Below the pieces are notes generated by a model that saw nothing but the letters and a program-made list of their open reading frames with translations, did not search any database and was not told the DNA's origin. DNA of 64,000 nucleotides, from assembly GCF_900156745.1 (NCBI RefSeq), contig NZ_LT707065.1:1984001-2048000 (forward strand), written 5' to 3'. Below are positions 8,682 to 16,194 of this stretch, piece after piece; position 1 is the first letter of the stretch; each line of letters begins with the position of its first letter. This DNA is from Achromobacter sp. MFA1 R4. Lineage in GTDB: Bacteria > Pseudomonadota > Gammaproteobacteria > Burkholderiales > Burkholderiaceae_B. The position numbers were made by a program, and so were the translations under genes.

Positions 8682-8945
8682 ATGCATGTGGCGATGGTCA
8701 TCGGAGGCGGCGTGGTGCTGCTGGGCGTGTTTCTGCTCTTCGGCAAGCTGTGGGGCAGCGACGCGGCGGCGCTGGCCCTCGCCGCGAAGGCGTTCATTCC
8801 CGTATGGCTGGTGGTGGCGCTCATCAATATGTGGGTGGGCGTTACGCACGCCGGCTATAGCGTGCGCGAGGAATTGCCGATCCTGGTGATCGTGTTCCTG
8901 GTTCCGGCGGCGCTGGCCGCATGGGCGATCTGGCGCAACGCCTGA
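8682..8945 (+). CDS. Small integral membrane protein (three predicted helices)
   Basis: 87 residues with hydrophobic segments at about 3-22, 36-54 and 66-83, and short charged loops. There is no family that I can name. It has a good ribosome site (GAAGGAGAAC) and lies 25 bp after the SDR gene, so it is probably cotranscribed with it. Function unknown. Confidence 0.65.
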   Translation: MHVAMVIGGGVVLLGVFLLFGKLWGSDAAALALAAKAFIPVWLVVALINMWVGVTHAGYSVREELPILVIVFLVPAALAAWAIWRNA

Positions 8946-9045
8946 CAAGGGCCGATGTGAATGCGGCTATGCTTTTGATGCCTTGCGTGCGCGCCCATGC
9001 AATGGGATGGCGCACGCTTTCCTTTTGCATTTGCACAGGCCGCCC

Positions 9046-9954
9046 ATGGACCGATTCGATCAGTACCGCGTGTTCGCGCAGGTTGCCGCGATGGGCAGTT
9101 TCATCAAGGCGGCCCACGCGCTGGACGCGCCTCGCGCCTCGGTGTCCGCCGCGATCCAGCAACTGGAATCCCAGCTGGGCGTGCGGCTGCTGCATCGGAC
9201 GACCCGGCAGGTGCGGCTGACGGCCGATGGCGAACAACTGCTGGAACGGGTGCTGCCGCTGCTGGCCGACGTTGAAGACATCGATCAATTGTTCCAGGCC
9301 AGCGAGCGCCAGGCGTCCGGCCGGCTGACCATCGACGTGCCCAGCCGGGTGGCGCGGCGGCTGATCGCGCCGCAGTTGCCCGGGCTGCTGCGCCGCCATC
9401 CGCGCCTGCAGGTGGTTCTCAGCGCCACCGACCGGGCCATCGATCTGGTGCAGGAAGGCGTGGATTGCGCGGTGCGTATCGGCGCCCTGCATGACAGCAG
9501 CCTGGTGGTGCGGCCGTTGGGCAGCATTTCGCTGATCAATTGCGCCAGTCCGGGGTACCTGCGCGAGCACGGCGAACCGCAGCGGCCGGAAGACCTGCTC
9601 GATGGTCACTGGGCGGTGGGCTATGCGTCGCCCAAGACCGGACGCGAGCTGCCCTGGGAAACCCAGCTGCCCGACGGCGGCGTGCGCGAGGACCCGGTGC
9701 GCAGCCGGGTGATCGTGAACAATGCCGAAAGCTATATCGCGTGCTGCCTATCGGGGCTGGGGCTGATCCAGATTCCGCGCTTCGACGTGCAGCATCTGCT
9801 GGATGCGGGCGAACTGGTGGAGGTCATGCCCACGGCGCGCGCGGCGTCCATGCCGGTGTCGTTGCTGTATCCCCATCGCCGCCAGCGGTCGCGGCGTCTG
9901 ACCGCGTTTCAGGAGTGGTTTGAAGGCTTGATGGCGGCTTACGTGGACGCCTGA
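9046..9954 (+). CDS. LysR-family transcriptional regulator
   Basis: 302 residues, normal LysR length. The winged helix-turn-helix is at residues 1-60 (FAQVAAMGSFIKAAHAL, then QQLESQLGVRLLHRTTR), followed by an effector domain with the LTIDVPSRVARRLIAP and YLREHGEPQRPEDL blocks typical of the subgroup that often controls a neighbouring oxidoreductase or exporter. The ATG at 9046 gives the canonical LysR N-terminus. It points the same way as the preceding genes, so its target is not evident; the SDR and membrane-protein genes upstream are candidates. Confidence 0.92.
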   Translation: MDRFDQYRVFAQVAAMGSFIKAAHALDAPRASVSAAIQQLESQLGVRLLHRTTRQVRLTADGEQLLERVLPLLADVEDIDQLFQASERQASGRLTIDVPSRVARRLIAPQLPGLLRRHPRLQVVLSATDRAIDLVQEGVDCAVRIGALHDSSLVVRPLGSISLINCASPGYLREHGEPQRPEDLLDGHWAVGYASPKTGRELPWETQLPDGGVREDPVRSRVIVNNAESYIACCLSGLGLIQIPRFDVQHLLDAGELVEVMPTARAASMPVSLLYPHRRQRSRRLTAFQEWFEGLMAAYVDA

Positions 9955-10164
9955 GCAGCGCGGACGGCAGCGCCGGTCCAAACCGGTGCGAAGACGCCCG
10001 TCCGCGGCGCATTAGTTGCACCAAAAGTGGGCACTCAAGGCATCGCCTGCCATCGCCTCCCCACGTTTGAACATGGCATGGAACTTGCATTGACTCTCTT
10101 TGTATACCGACTTGGTGTGCAACGCAGTGCCCGCCCGGGCATTGCGGGCCCTGGAGAGTTCCTC

Positions 10165-10947
10165 ATGAAACGCAGAACCCTGTTGCTGTCCCTTTGCGCC
10201 GCCGCCAGCATCCTGGCCGCGCCCCTGTCGCACGCCGACGCGCTGGACGATATCGTCAAGGCGGGCGTGATCAAGATCGCCGTGCCGCAGGACTTCCCGC
10301 CGTTCGGTTCGGTGGGCGCCGACATGAAGCCGCTGGGCTATGACATCGACACCGCGCAGCTCATTGCCAAGCAGCTGGGCGTGAAGCTGGAACTGGTGCC
10401 GGTTACCAGCGCCAACCGGATCCCCTATCTGCAGACCAAGAAGGTGGACCTGGTGATCTCCAGCCTGGGCAAGAACGCCGAGCGCGAGAAGGCCATCGAT
10501 TTCTCGGACGCCTACGCGCCGTTCTTCAATGGCGTGTTCGGCCCGGCCGACCTGAAGGTGGCGTCGGCCGCCGACCTGGCGGGCAAGACCATTGGCGTCA
10601 CGCGCGGCGCGGTGGAAGACATCGAGCTGACCAAGATCGCGCCCGAGTCCGCCACGCTCAAGCGGTATGAGGACAACAACGGCACCATCACCGCCTTCCT
10701 GTCGGGCCAGGTGCCGCTGATCGCGACCGGCAACGTGGTCGCCGCCGCCATCCTGGCGCGCAATCCGCCCAAGAAGCCGGAGACGAAGTTCCTGATCAAG
10801 AATTCGCCGTGCTACATCGGCCTGAACAAGGACGAGCCCAAGCTGCGCGCCCGCGTGAACGACATCCTGGCCGCCGCCAAGCGCGACGGTTCGCTGTCGA
10901 CGATCTCGCAGAAGTGGCTGGGCGCGGCGCTGCCCAAGGACCTGTAG
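10165..10947 (+). CDS. Polar amino-acid ABC transporter, periplasmic binding protein
   Basis: 260 residues with a Sec signal peptide (MKRRTLLLSLCAAASILAAP, cleavage after SHA). The mature part is a family-3 solute-binding protein: GVIKIAVPQDFPPFGSVG at the N-terminus and GYDIDTAQLIAKQLGVKLE, then DLVISSLGKNAEREKAIDFS. It starts an operon with two permeases and an ATPase, the complete set for uptake of a polar amino acid such as glutamate, cystine or a derivative. The start at 10165 has a GGAGAG ribosome site. Confidence 0.93.
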   Translation: MKRRTLLLSLCAAASILAAPLSHADALDDIVKAGVIKIAVPQDFPPFGSVGADMKPLGYDIDTAQLIAKQLGVKLELVPVTSANRIPYLQTKKVDLVISSLGKNAEREKAIDFSDAYAPFFNGVFGPADLKVASAADLAGKTIGVTRGAVEDIELTKIAPESATLKRYEDNNGTITAFLSGQVPLIATGNVVAAAILARNPPKKPETKFLIKNSPCYIGLNKDEPKLRARVNDILAAAKRDGSLSTISQKWLGAALPKDL

Positions 10948-10963
10948 GCTGGGCGCGGCCGTC

Positions 10964-11632
10964 ATGGCTTACCAGTACGACTTTTCCTCGGTGTTCGAGT
11001 ACACGCCGGTGCTGCTGAAAGGCATCGGCGTGACGATCGAACTGATCGCGTTCGGCGCGGTGGCGGGCGTGGCGCTCGGCATCGCCTGCGCATGGGTGCG
11101 CACGCAAGGCCCCGTGTGGCTGCGCGCGCCGGTCACCGCCTATATCGAGCTGATCCGGAACACGCCGTTCCTGATCCAGCTTTTCTTCGTGTTCTTCGGC
11201 CTGCCGTCGCTGGGTATCCAGCTTGGGGAAATGCAGGCCGCCTGCCTGGCGATGGCGCTGAACCTGGGCGCCTACAGCGCCGAGATCATCCGCGCCGGGA
11301 TCGACGCCACGCCGCGCGGGCAGTACGAGGCCGGCGCCAGCCTCGCGCTGTCGCGCCTGCAGGTGTTCCGGCACATCGTGCTCAAGCCGGCGCTGATGCG
11401 CATCTGGCCCGCGCTGTCCTCGCAGATCGTCATCGTGATGCTGGGGTCGGCGGTGTGTTCGCAGATCGCGGCGGAGGACCTGACGTTTGCCGCGAACTTC
11501 ATCCAGTCGCGCAACTTCCGCGCGTTCGAAGTCTATTTCGTGACCACCGGAATCTATCTGGCGCTGGCGGTGCTGCTGCGCCAGGTGCTGCGCATGACCG
11601 GCCGGCGCCTTTTCCGCAGGGCGGCAAGATGA
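10964..11632 (+). CDS. Polar amino-acid ABC transporter permease (HisM/GlnP type)
   Basis: 222 residues, several membrane helices. The family signature is present: YIELIRNTPFLIQLFFVFFG near residue 60 and the EAA coupling loop (GQYEAGASLALSRLQVFRHIVLKPA) near residue 125. It lies 16 bp after the binding-protein gene and its stop overlaps the next permease start (ATGA). It forms a heterodimer with the following gene product. Confidence 0.93.
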   Translation: MAYQYDFSSVFEYTPVLLKGIGVTIELIAFGAVAGVALGIACAWVRTQGPVWLRAPVTAYIELIRNTPFLIQLFFVFFGLPSLGIQLGEMQAACLAMALNLGAYSAEIIRAGIDATPRGQYEAGASLALSRLQVFRHIVLKPALMRIWPALSSQIVIVMLGSAVCSQIAAEDLTFAANFIQSRNFRAFEVYFVTTGIYLALAVLLRQVLRMTGRRLFRRAAR

Positions 11633-12285
11633 TCGAGTTCTCTACCTGGGACATCGTGCGCAATCTGCTGCTGGCGGCGCGCTGGACCATCGTGCTGTCG
11701 CTGGCAGCCTTTGCGGGCGGGGCGCTGATGGGCTTGCTGGCCCTGATGATGCGTACCTCGCGCGTGGCGCTGATGCGCCGCGCAAGCTGGGCCTATATCG
11801 AACTCTTCCAGGGCACGCCGCTGCTCATGCAGCTGTTCCTGGCGTTTTTCGGGCTGTCGCTGATCGGCGTGGAGGTGCCGCCGTGGCTGGCTGCGGGCGC
11901 GGCGCTGACGTTGTGGTCGGGCGCTTTCCTGGCGGAGATCTGGCGCGGCTGCGTGGAAGCCGTGCCCAAGGGGCAGTGGGAGGCGTCGGCGAGCCTGGCG
12001 CTGGGCTACGTCCAGCAGATGCGCTACGTGGTGCTGCCGCAGGCGCTGCGCATCGCGGTCGCGCCGACCGTGGGCTTTGCGGTGCAGATCGTCAAGAGCA
12101 CCGCGCTCACCTCCATCATCGGCTTCACCGAACTGTCGAAGGCGGCCACGGTGATCACCAACGCCACCTTCAGTCCCTTCACCGTCTATGCCTGCGCGGC
12201 GCTGATCTACTTCGCGCTGTGCTGGCCCCTGTCGCGCCTTAGCCTCCGGCTGGAAAGGAAGTTGCATGCCCCTCATCGCCCTTGA
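11629..12285 (+). CDS. Polar amino-acid ABC transporter permease, second subunit
   Basis: 218 residues of the same HisM/GlnP family: YIELFQGTPLLMQLFLAFFG near residue 60 and the coupling loop GQWEASASLALGYVQQMRYV near residue 117. The start at 11629 overlaps the preceding stop by 4 bp. Its 3' end overlaps the ATPase gene by 20 bp, so the three are translationally coupled. Confidence 0.93.
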   Translation: MIEFSTWDIVRNLLLAARWTIVLSLAAFAGGALMGLLALMMRTSRVALMRRASWAYIELFQGTPLLMQLFLAFFGLSLIGVEVPPWLAAGAALTLWSGAFLAEIWRGCVEAVPKGQWEASASLALGYVQQMRYVVLPQALRIAVAPTVGFAVQIVKSTALTSIIGFTELSKAATVITNATFSPFTVYACAALIYFALCWPLSRLSLRLERKLHAPHRP

Positions 12286-12997
12286 AGACGTCCGCAAGAA
12301 ATTCGGCGACAACGAAGTCCTGAAAGGGGTGACCCTGCGCGTCGATCCCGGCGAGGTCATCGCCATCATCGGCAAGAGCGGGTCGGGCAAGAGCACGCTG
12401 TTGCGATGCATCAACGGGCTTGAGCAGATCGACGGCGGGGCGATCATGGTGGCCGATGCGCAACTGGGCAATGACGAGCTGCGGCTGCGCGCGCTGCGGC
12501 TGAAGGTCGGCATGATCTTCCAGCAGTTCAACCTGTTTCCGCACCTGACCGTGGGACGCAACGTGATGCTGTCGCCCATGGTGGCCAAGCGCATGCCGGA
12601 GCGCGAGGCCGCGGACATGGCCCGCGCCATGCTGACCCGGGTGGGGCTGGACCATAAGTTCGACGCCTGGCCGGACGAGCTTTCCGGCGGGCAGCAGCAG
12701 CGGGTGGCGATCGCCCGCGCGCTGGCGATGCAGCCGCTGGCGCTGCTGTGCGATGAAATCACGTCGGCGCTGGACCCGGAGCTGGTCAACGAGGTGCTGG
12801 CGGTGGTGCGCGAGCTGGCGGCCGACGGGATGACGCTGCTGATGGTGACGCACGAAATGCGGTTTGCGCGCGAGGTCTGCGACCGCGTGGTGTTCATGCA
12901 CCAGGGACGGGTCCATGAGATCGGTCCCCCGGAAACGCTCTTTACCGCGCCCGCCACGCCCGAATTGCGCCAATTCCTCGGAATGACGAATCTTTAA
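12266..12997 (+). CDS. Polar amino-acid ABC transporter ATPase (GlnQ type)
   Basis: 243 residues. Walker A is GKSGSGKST near residue 36, the signature is LSGGQQQRVAIARAL, Walker B is LLCDEITSALDPE and the switch His is in VTHEM. GlnQ-type ATPases usually read LLFDEPTSALDPE; here Cys and Ile replace Phe and Pro, while the catalytic Glu is kept. Last gene of the amino-acid uptake operon. Confidence 0.94.
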   Translation: MPLIALEDVRKKFGDNEVLKGVTLRVDPGEVIAIIGKSGSGKSTLLRCINGLEQIDGGAIMVADAQLGNDELRLRALRLKVGMIFQQFNLFPHLTVGRNVMLSPMVAKRMPEREAADMARAMLTRVGLDHKFDAWPDELSGGQQQRVAIARALAMQPLALLCDEITSALDPELVNEVLAVVRELAADGMTLLMVTHEMRFAREVCDRVVFMHQGRVHEIGPPETLFTAPATPELRQFLGMTNL

Positions 12998-13143
12998 GCC
13001 GGCAGGTAAAAATGCACCACATGTCCTGGTGCGCATGGCTCTATCGCGGGTGCGGCGCGGTTTCTATATTCAGGTTGTCCGCCGCCGGACTTCGGGTTTC
13101 CCCGGCGCGGGTTCACCCCACCTGAGACCTGAGGAGCGATGAC

Positions 13144-13326
13144 ATGGACAAGGACCGCATCAAGGGCGCCGCCAAGGAAGTCAAGGGCGCGATCAAGGAA
13201 ACGGCGGGCAAAGTGACGGGCAGCACCCGCACCGAGGCCGAGGGCAAAGTGGAAAAAGCCGAGGGCAAGGTGCAGCGGAATGTGGGCGAGGCCAAGGATC
13301 AGGCACGGGACTTGCTGGACAAATAA
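13144..13326 (+). CDS. CsbD family stress-response protein
   Basis: 60 residues, very rich in Lys, Glu, Gly and Ala: MDKDRIKGAAKEVKGAIKE, then a second repeat ending in KVQRNVGEAKDQARDLLDK. This is the CsbD fold, a small four-helix protein induced by general stress in many bacteria, with unknown biochemical role. Ribosome site GAGGAG upstream. An entericidin-like gene follows 58 bp later, and a shared terminator ends the pair, so they are probably one stress operon. Confidence 0.9.
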   Translation: MDKDRIKGAAKEVKGAIKETAGKVTGSTRTEAEGKVEKAEGKVQRNVGEAKDQARDLLDK

Positions 13327-13384
13327 TTGCGGCTGCCAGTCGGCATGAACCGCACTGTCCAATGAACGCCCGAAGGAGAAGAAC

Positions 13385-13513
13385 ATGACCCACCGAATTT
13401 GGCTTGCACTGATGCTGGCGATCACCGCCGTGACGGCCGGCTGCAACACGATGGAAGGTGCCGGCAAAGACATCGAACGAGGCGGGGAGAAGATCCAGGA
13501 GCAGGCCAAGTAG
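13385..13513 (+). CDS. Entericidin-like small lipoprotein
   Basis: 42 residues: MTHRIWLALMLAITAVTAGC is a lipoprotein signal with the lipobox TAGC (Cys20), followed by NTMEGAGKDIERGGEKIQEQ, the conserved entericidin A/B core. Entericidins are tiny membrane-anchored lipoproteins, induced by stress or stationary phase, first described as a toxin/antidote pair in enterobacteria; only one copy is present here. Strong ribosome site GAAGGAGAAG. It is short enough to be missed by length filters. Confidence 0.85.
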   Translation: MTHRIWLALMLAITAVTAGCNTMEGAGKDIERGGEKIQEQAK

Positions 13514-13534
13514 GCGCGGCCAGCTGCACACGAG

Positions 13535-13565
13535 GCCGGCGCGATGCATTCGCGCCGGCTTTTTC
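13535..13565 (+). terminator. Rho-independent terminator of the csbD/entericidin pair
   Basis: GCCGGCGCGA, loop TGCAT, TCGCGCCGGC, then TTTTT. It also lies just past the stop of the convergent aldolase gene. Confidence 0.9.
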
Positions 13566-13593
13566 TCGTCTGTAAAAAAGGGGACGCGGCGCC

Positions 13594-14733
13594 TCAGCGC
13601 GAAAAGCCGCGCGCCGCGATCTCCCAGATGTCCTCGACCACGCCGTCGCGCACGACCACCAACCCGTCATGCAGGTTGAAGGTCGGATCGACGTGCGAGG
13701 GCACCAGGCGCAGCACGGCTCCCAGCGCGGGCGCCTGCGCCCCCGGCTCGACCCGCACGACGCCGTGCTCGTCGTTGATGGCGGTGTACGTCAGGCCCGG
13801 TTCGCCAAAGATGGCGGGCGGCCCGCATTCGGCCGTGGTCGACTTCAGGCCGGCATCCAGGATCACCCGGTCCGGCGCGGGCACGCTCATGACCGTGGAC
13901 AGCACGAACAGGCTGTTCTGGAACGCCAGCGGGCCGTCCCATTCGTTGGCGCCGTAGTCGCCGTCCATGAAGGCATAGGAGCCCGCCTGCAATTCGGTGT
14001 AGACGCCGCTGGCCGCATCGAACTCCACGCTGCCGGTGCCGCCGCCGGTGATCGTGTCGCACGCGATGCCGCTTTCACGCAGCAGTTGCGCGTAGGACGC
14101 CGCGATGCGGGCCGCCTGGCGGCACACTTGGGCGCGCGCTTCGCGCGTGCGCAGGTGCTGGACCGAGCCGTGATAGGCCTGCAGGCCCGCGAAGTTCACG
14201 CCCGGCAGGTCGCGCGCCTGCTGCGCCAGCGCCAGCACGAGGGCGTCGTCCGACACCCCGCAACGGCCCTGGCCAACGTCCACTTCGACCAGCACATCGA
14301 CCTGGGCGCCTGCCTGGGACACCGCCTGCGACACCTGCGCCAGGTTCTGCGCGTTGTCCACGCACACGCTGATCTTGGCCACGCGCGCAAGCTGCCCCAG
14401 CAGCGCCAGCTTGGCCGCGCCGACGACTTCATTGCTGATGTGGATGTCGCGCACGCCCGCCGCGACGAAGGGCAGGGCTTCGCTGACCTTCTGGCAGCAG
14501 ATGCCGCGCGCGCCCAGCGCAAGCTGGCGCAGTGCGATTTCCGGGCACTTGTGCGCCTTGGCATGCGGCCGCAGCGCCACGTCATGGCGGTCGGCCCAGG
14601 CCTGCATGGCGCGCAGGTTGGCCTCGAACGGGGCCAGGTCCAGCACCAGGCTGGGCGTGTCGACGCGGTCCAGCGGATCGCCCGGCTGCGCGGGTGGGGG
14701 CAGCGCAATGCCGCGTATGACTTCCTGGGACAT
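13594..14733 (-). CDS. D-threonine aldolase (alanine-racemase-fold, PLP and metal dependent)
   Basis: 379 residues. It cleaves D-threonine or related D-3-hydroxy amino acids to glycine and an aldehyde. With the start at 14733 the Schiff-base Lys in RPHAKAHK is residue 59 and the metal-ligand pair in PSHVDPT is His347/Asp349, matching what I recall of the characterised Achromobacter (Alcaligenes) xylosoxidans enzyme; eukaryotic D-serine dehydratases of the same fold have Cys in place of this Asp. Upstream in-frame ATGs (14847, 14799 and 14778) would add unrelated residues. Cytoplasmic; no partner gene adjacent. Confidence 0.9.
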   Translation of the reverse strand: MSQEVIRGIALPPPAQPGDPLDRVDTPSLVLDLAPFEANLRAMQAWADRHDVALRPHAKAHKCPEIALRQLALGARGICCQKVSEALPFVAAGVRDIHISNEVVGAAKLALLGQLARVAKISVCVDNAQNLAQVSQAVSQAGAQVDVLVEVDVGQGRCGVSDDALVLALAQQARDLPGVNFAGLQAYHGSVQHLRTREARAQVCRQAARIAASYAQLLRESGIACDTITGGGTGSVEFDAASGVYTELQAGSYAFMDGDYGANEWDGPLAFQNSLFVLSTVMSVPAPDRVILDAGLKSTTAECGPPAIFGEPGLTYTAINDEHGVVRVEPGAQAPALGAVLRLVPSHVDPTFNLHDGLVVVRDGVVEDIWEIAARGFSR

Positions 14734-14997
14734 CCTGATGACTCCGTAGTCTGACTGCTTGAGATGTAACGCACGCATAACCAAAGCGGGACCACCCATA
14801 ACCAAACGGGCGATGCACCCCCAGGTAAACGATAGCCCCGTAACCATTGGCTACCAGTGGGCTACATGACAGAATTTCATCATGAAAACGGCCCCCAAGG
14901 GGAGGCCCATTTCCGGCGCGCCAGCCAGGTGCGCCGGCGATGACAAGACGAACCTCGTCACCTGATTGAACTGTCAACAAATTCCGGAGAAGCACGC

Positions 14998-15960
14998 ATG
15001 AAACTCAAGCAATGGATCACCGCCCTGACCGTCGCGGTCGCCGCCGTGGGCGCCACGGGCGCCGCGCAGGCCCAGCAGTTCTTCCGCATCGGCACGGGCG
15101 GCACCGCCGGCACGTACTACCCCATCGGCGGCATCATCGCCAACGCCGTGTCGCAGCCCGGCAAGCTCGTGGCGACCGCTGTCGCCTCCAACGGCTCGGT
15201 GGCCAATATCAACGGCATCCTGGGCGGCTCGTTCGAAGCGGGCTTCACGCAATCGGACGTGGCGTACTGGGCCTATAGCGGCACGGGCACCTTCGAAGGC
15301 AAGCCCAAGGCCCAGGACCTGCGCCTGATCGCCACCCTGTATCCGGAAAGCATCCACCTGGTGACGCGCAAGGGCGCGGGCATCAAGAGCGTGGCCGACC
15401 TGAAGGGCAAGCGCGTGTCCATGGACGAGCCGGGCTCCGGCACGCTGGTCGACGTGCGCCTGATCCTGGGCGCCTATGGCATGACCGACAAGGACATCAA
15501 GGCCGAATACCTCAAGCCCAACCAGGCTGGCGACAAGCTCAAGGACGGCGGCCTGGACGCGTTCTTCTTCGTGGGCGGCGCCCCCGCCGGCGCCATCGCG
15601 GAACTGGCGTCCAGCGGCGCCGGCATCGAGATCGTGCCGCTGGTCGGCCCGGAAATCGACGCCCTGCGCGCCAAGCAGGAGTTCTTCACGCCCGACACCA
15701 TCGCCGCCAACACCTACCAGAACGTCGGCGAAGTGAAGACCATCTCGGTCAACGCGCAGATGGTGACGTCGGCCAAGCTGCCGGAACAGGTCGTGTATGA
15801 CGTGACCAAGGCGCTGTACAGCGACGCCACGCGCAAGACGCTGGACAACGGCCACGCCAAGGGCAAGCTGATCACGCGCGAAAACGCCATCAAGGGCGCG
15901 GGCATCCCGTTCCACCCGGGCGCCGAGAAGTTCTACAAGGAAATCGGCCTGATGAAGTAA
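14998..15960 (+). CDS. TAXI-family TRAP transporter solute-binding protein
   Basis: 320 residues with a Sec signal peptide (cleavage after AQA). The TAXI signature is clear: FFRIGTGGTAGTYYPIGG at the start of the mature chain, ATAVASNGSVANING, and LKGKRVSMDEPGSGT in the middle. It delivers a ligand (often a dicarboxylate, glutamate or glutamine) to a fused TRAP permease, which is encoded 234 bp downstream. The gap contains a GC-rich repeat and a strong stem, probably lowering permease expression relative to the receptor. Confidence 0.94.
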   Translation: MKLKQWITALTVAVAAVGATGAAQAQQFFRIGTGGTAGTYYPIGGIIANAVSQPGKLVATAVASNGSVANINGILGGSFEAGFTQSDVAYWAYSGTGTFEGKPKAQDLRLIATLYPESIHLVTRKGAGIKSVADLKGKRVSMDEPGSGTLVDVRLILGAYGMTDKDIKAEYLKPNQAGDKLKDGGLDAFFFVGGAPAGAIAELASSGAGIEIVPLVGPEIDALRAKQEFFTPDTIAANTYQNVGEVKTISVNAQMVTSAKLPEQVVYDVTKALYSDATRKTLDNGHAKGKLITRENAIKGAGIPFHPGAEKFYKEIGLMK

Positions 15961-16045
15961 GCCCCCCCCGAGCGCCTGCGGCGCTTCCCCCCAGGGGGCG
16001 CCGCAGCGGACCGGCGGAGCCGGATCCGCGCGGCCTGGCTTGGGC
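15961..16045 (+). repeat. GC-rich intergenic repeat, copy 1
   Basis: It begins right after a stop codon with CCCCCCCCGAGCGC, passes through CTTCCCCCCAGGGGG and ends in CGGACCGGCGGAGCCGGATC. A second copy with the same order of blocks lies at 45750-45825, also starting at the stop of a transporter gene. The segments fold into adjacent hairpins (GAGCGCC/GGCGCTT, CCCCC/GGGGG, GGACCGGC-type). Probably a dispersed repeat of the Alcaligenaceae that also shapes mRNA ends. Confidence 0.75.
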
Positions 16046-16140
16046 GGCCAACGTGCTTTTTGCGTGGTGGCTGCCTTTGTGGGGTGGACGGATCGTTGCA
16101 AGTCTTTATGTGGCGGCGTTGGCTTTTGCGCCGCCTTTGA

Positions 16141-16170
16141 GCAGGGCCGCCGATGCGCGGCCCTGCTTGT
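16141..16170 (+). terminator. Strong hairpin between receptor and permease (attenuator-like)
   Basis: GCAGGGCCGC, loop CGATGC, GCGGCCCTGC: a perfect 10-bp stem followed by TTGTTG, only 25 bp before the permease start. The T-run is weak, so partial rather than full termination is likely. Confidence 0.5.
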
Positions 16171-16194
16171 TGAGTCATCTTGAGAATCACCGCG

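Noticed and set aside
10085..10107. Possible promoter TTGCAT...TATACC before the amino-acid ABC operon
   Set aside because: Spacing between the boxes is too short for a standard promoter.
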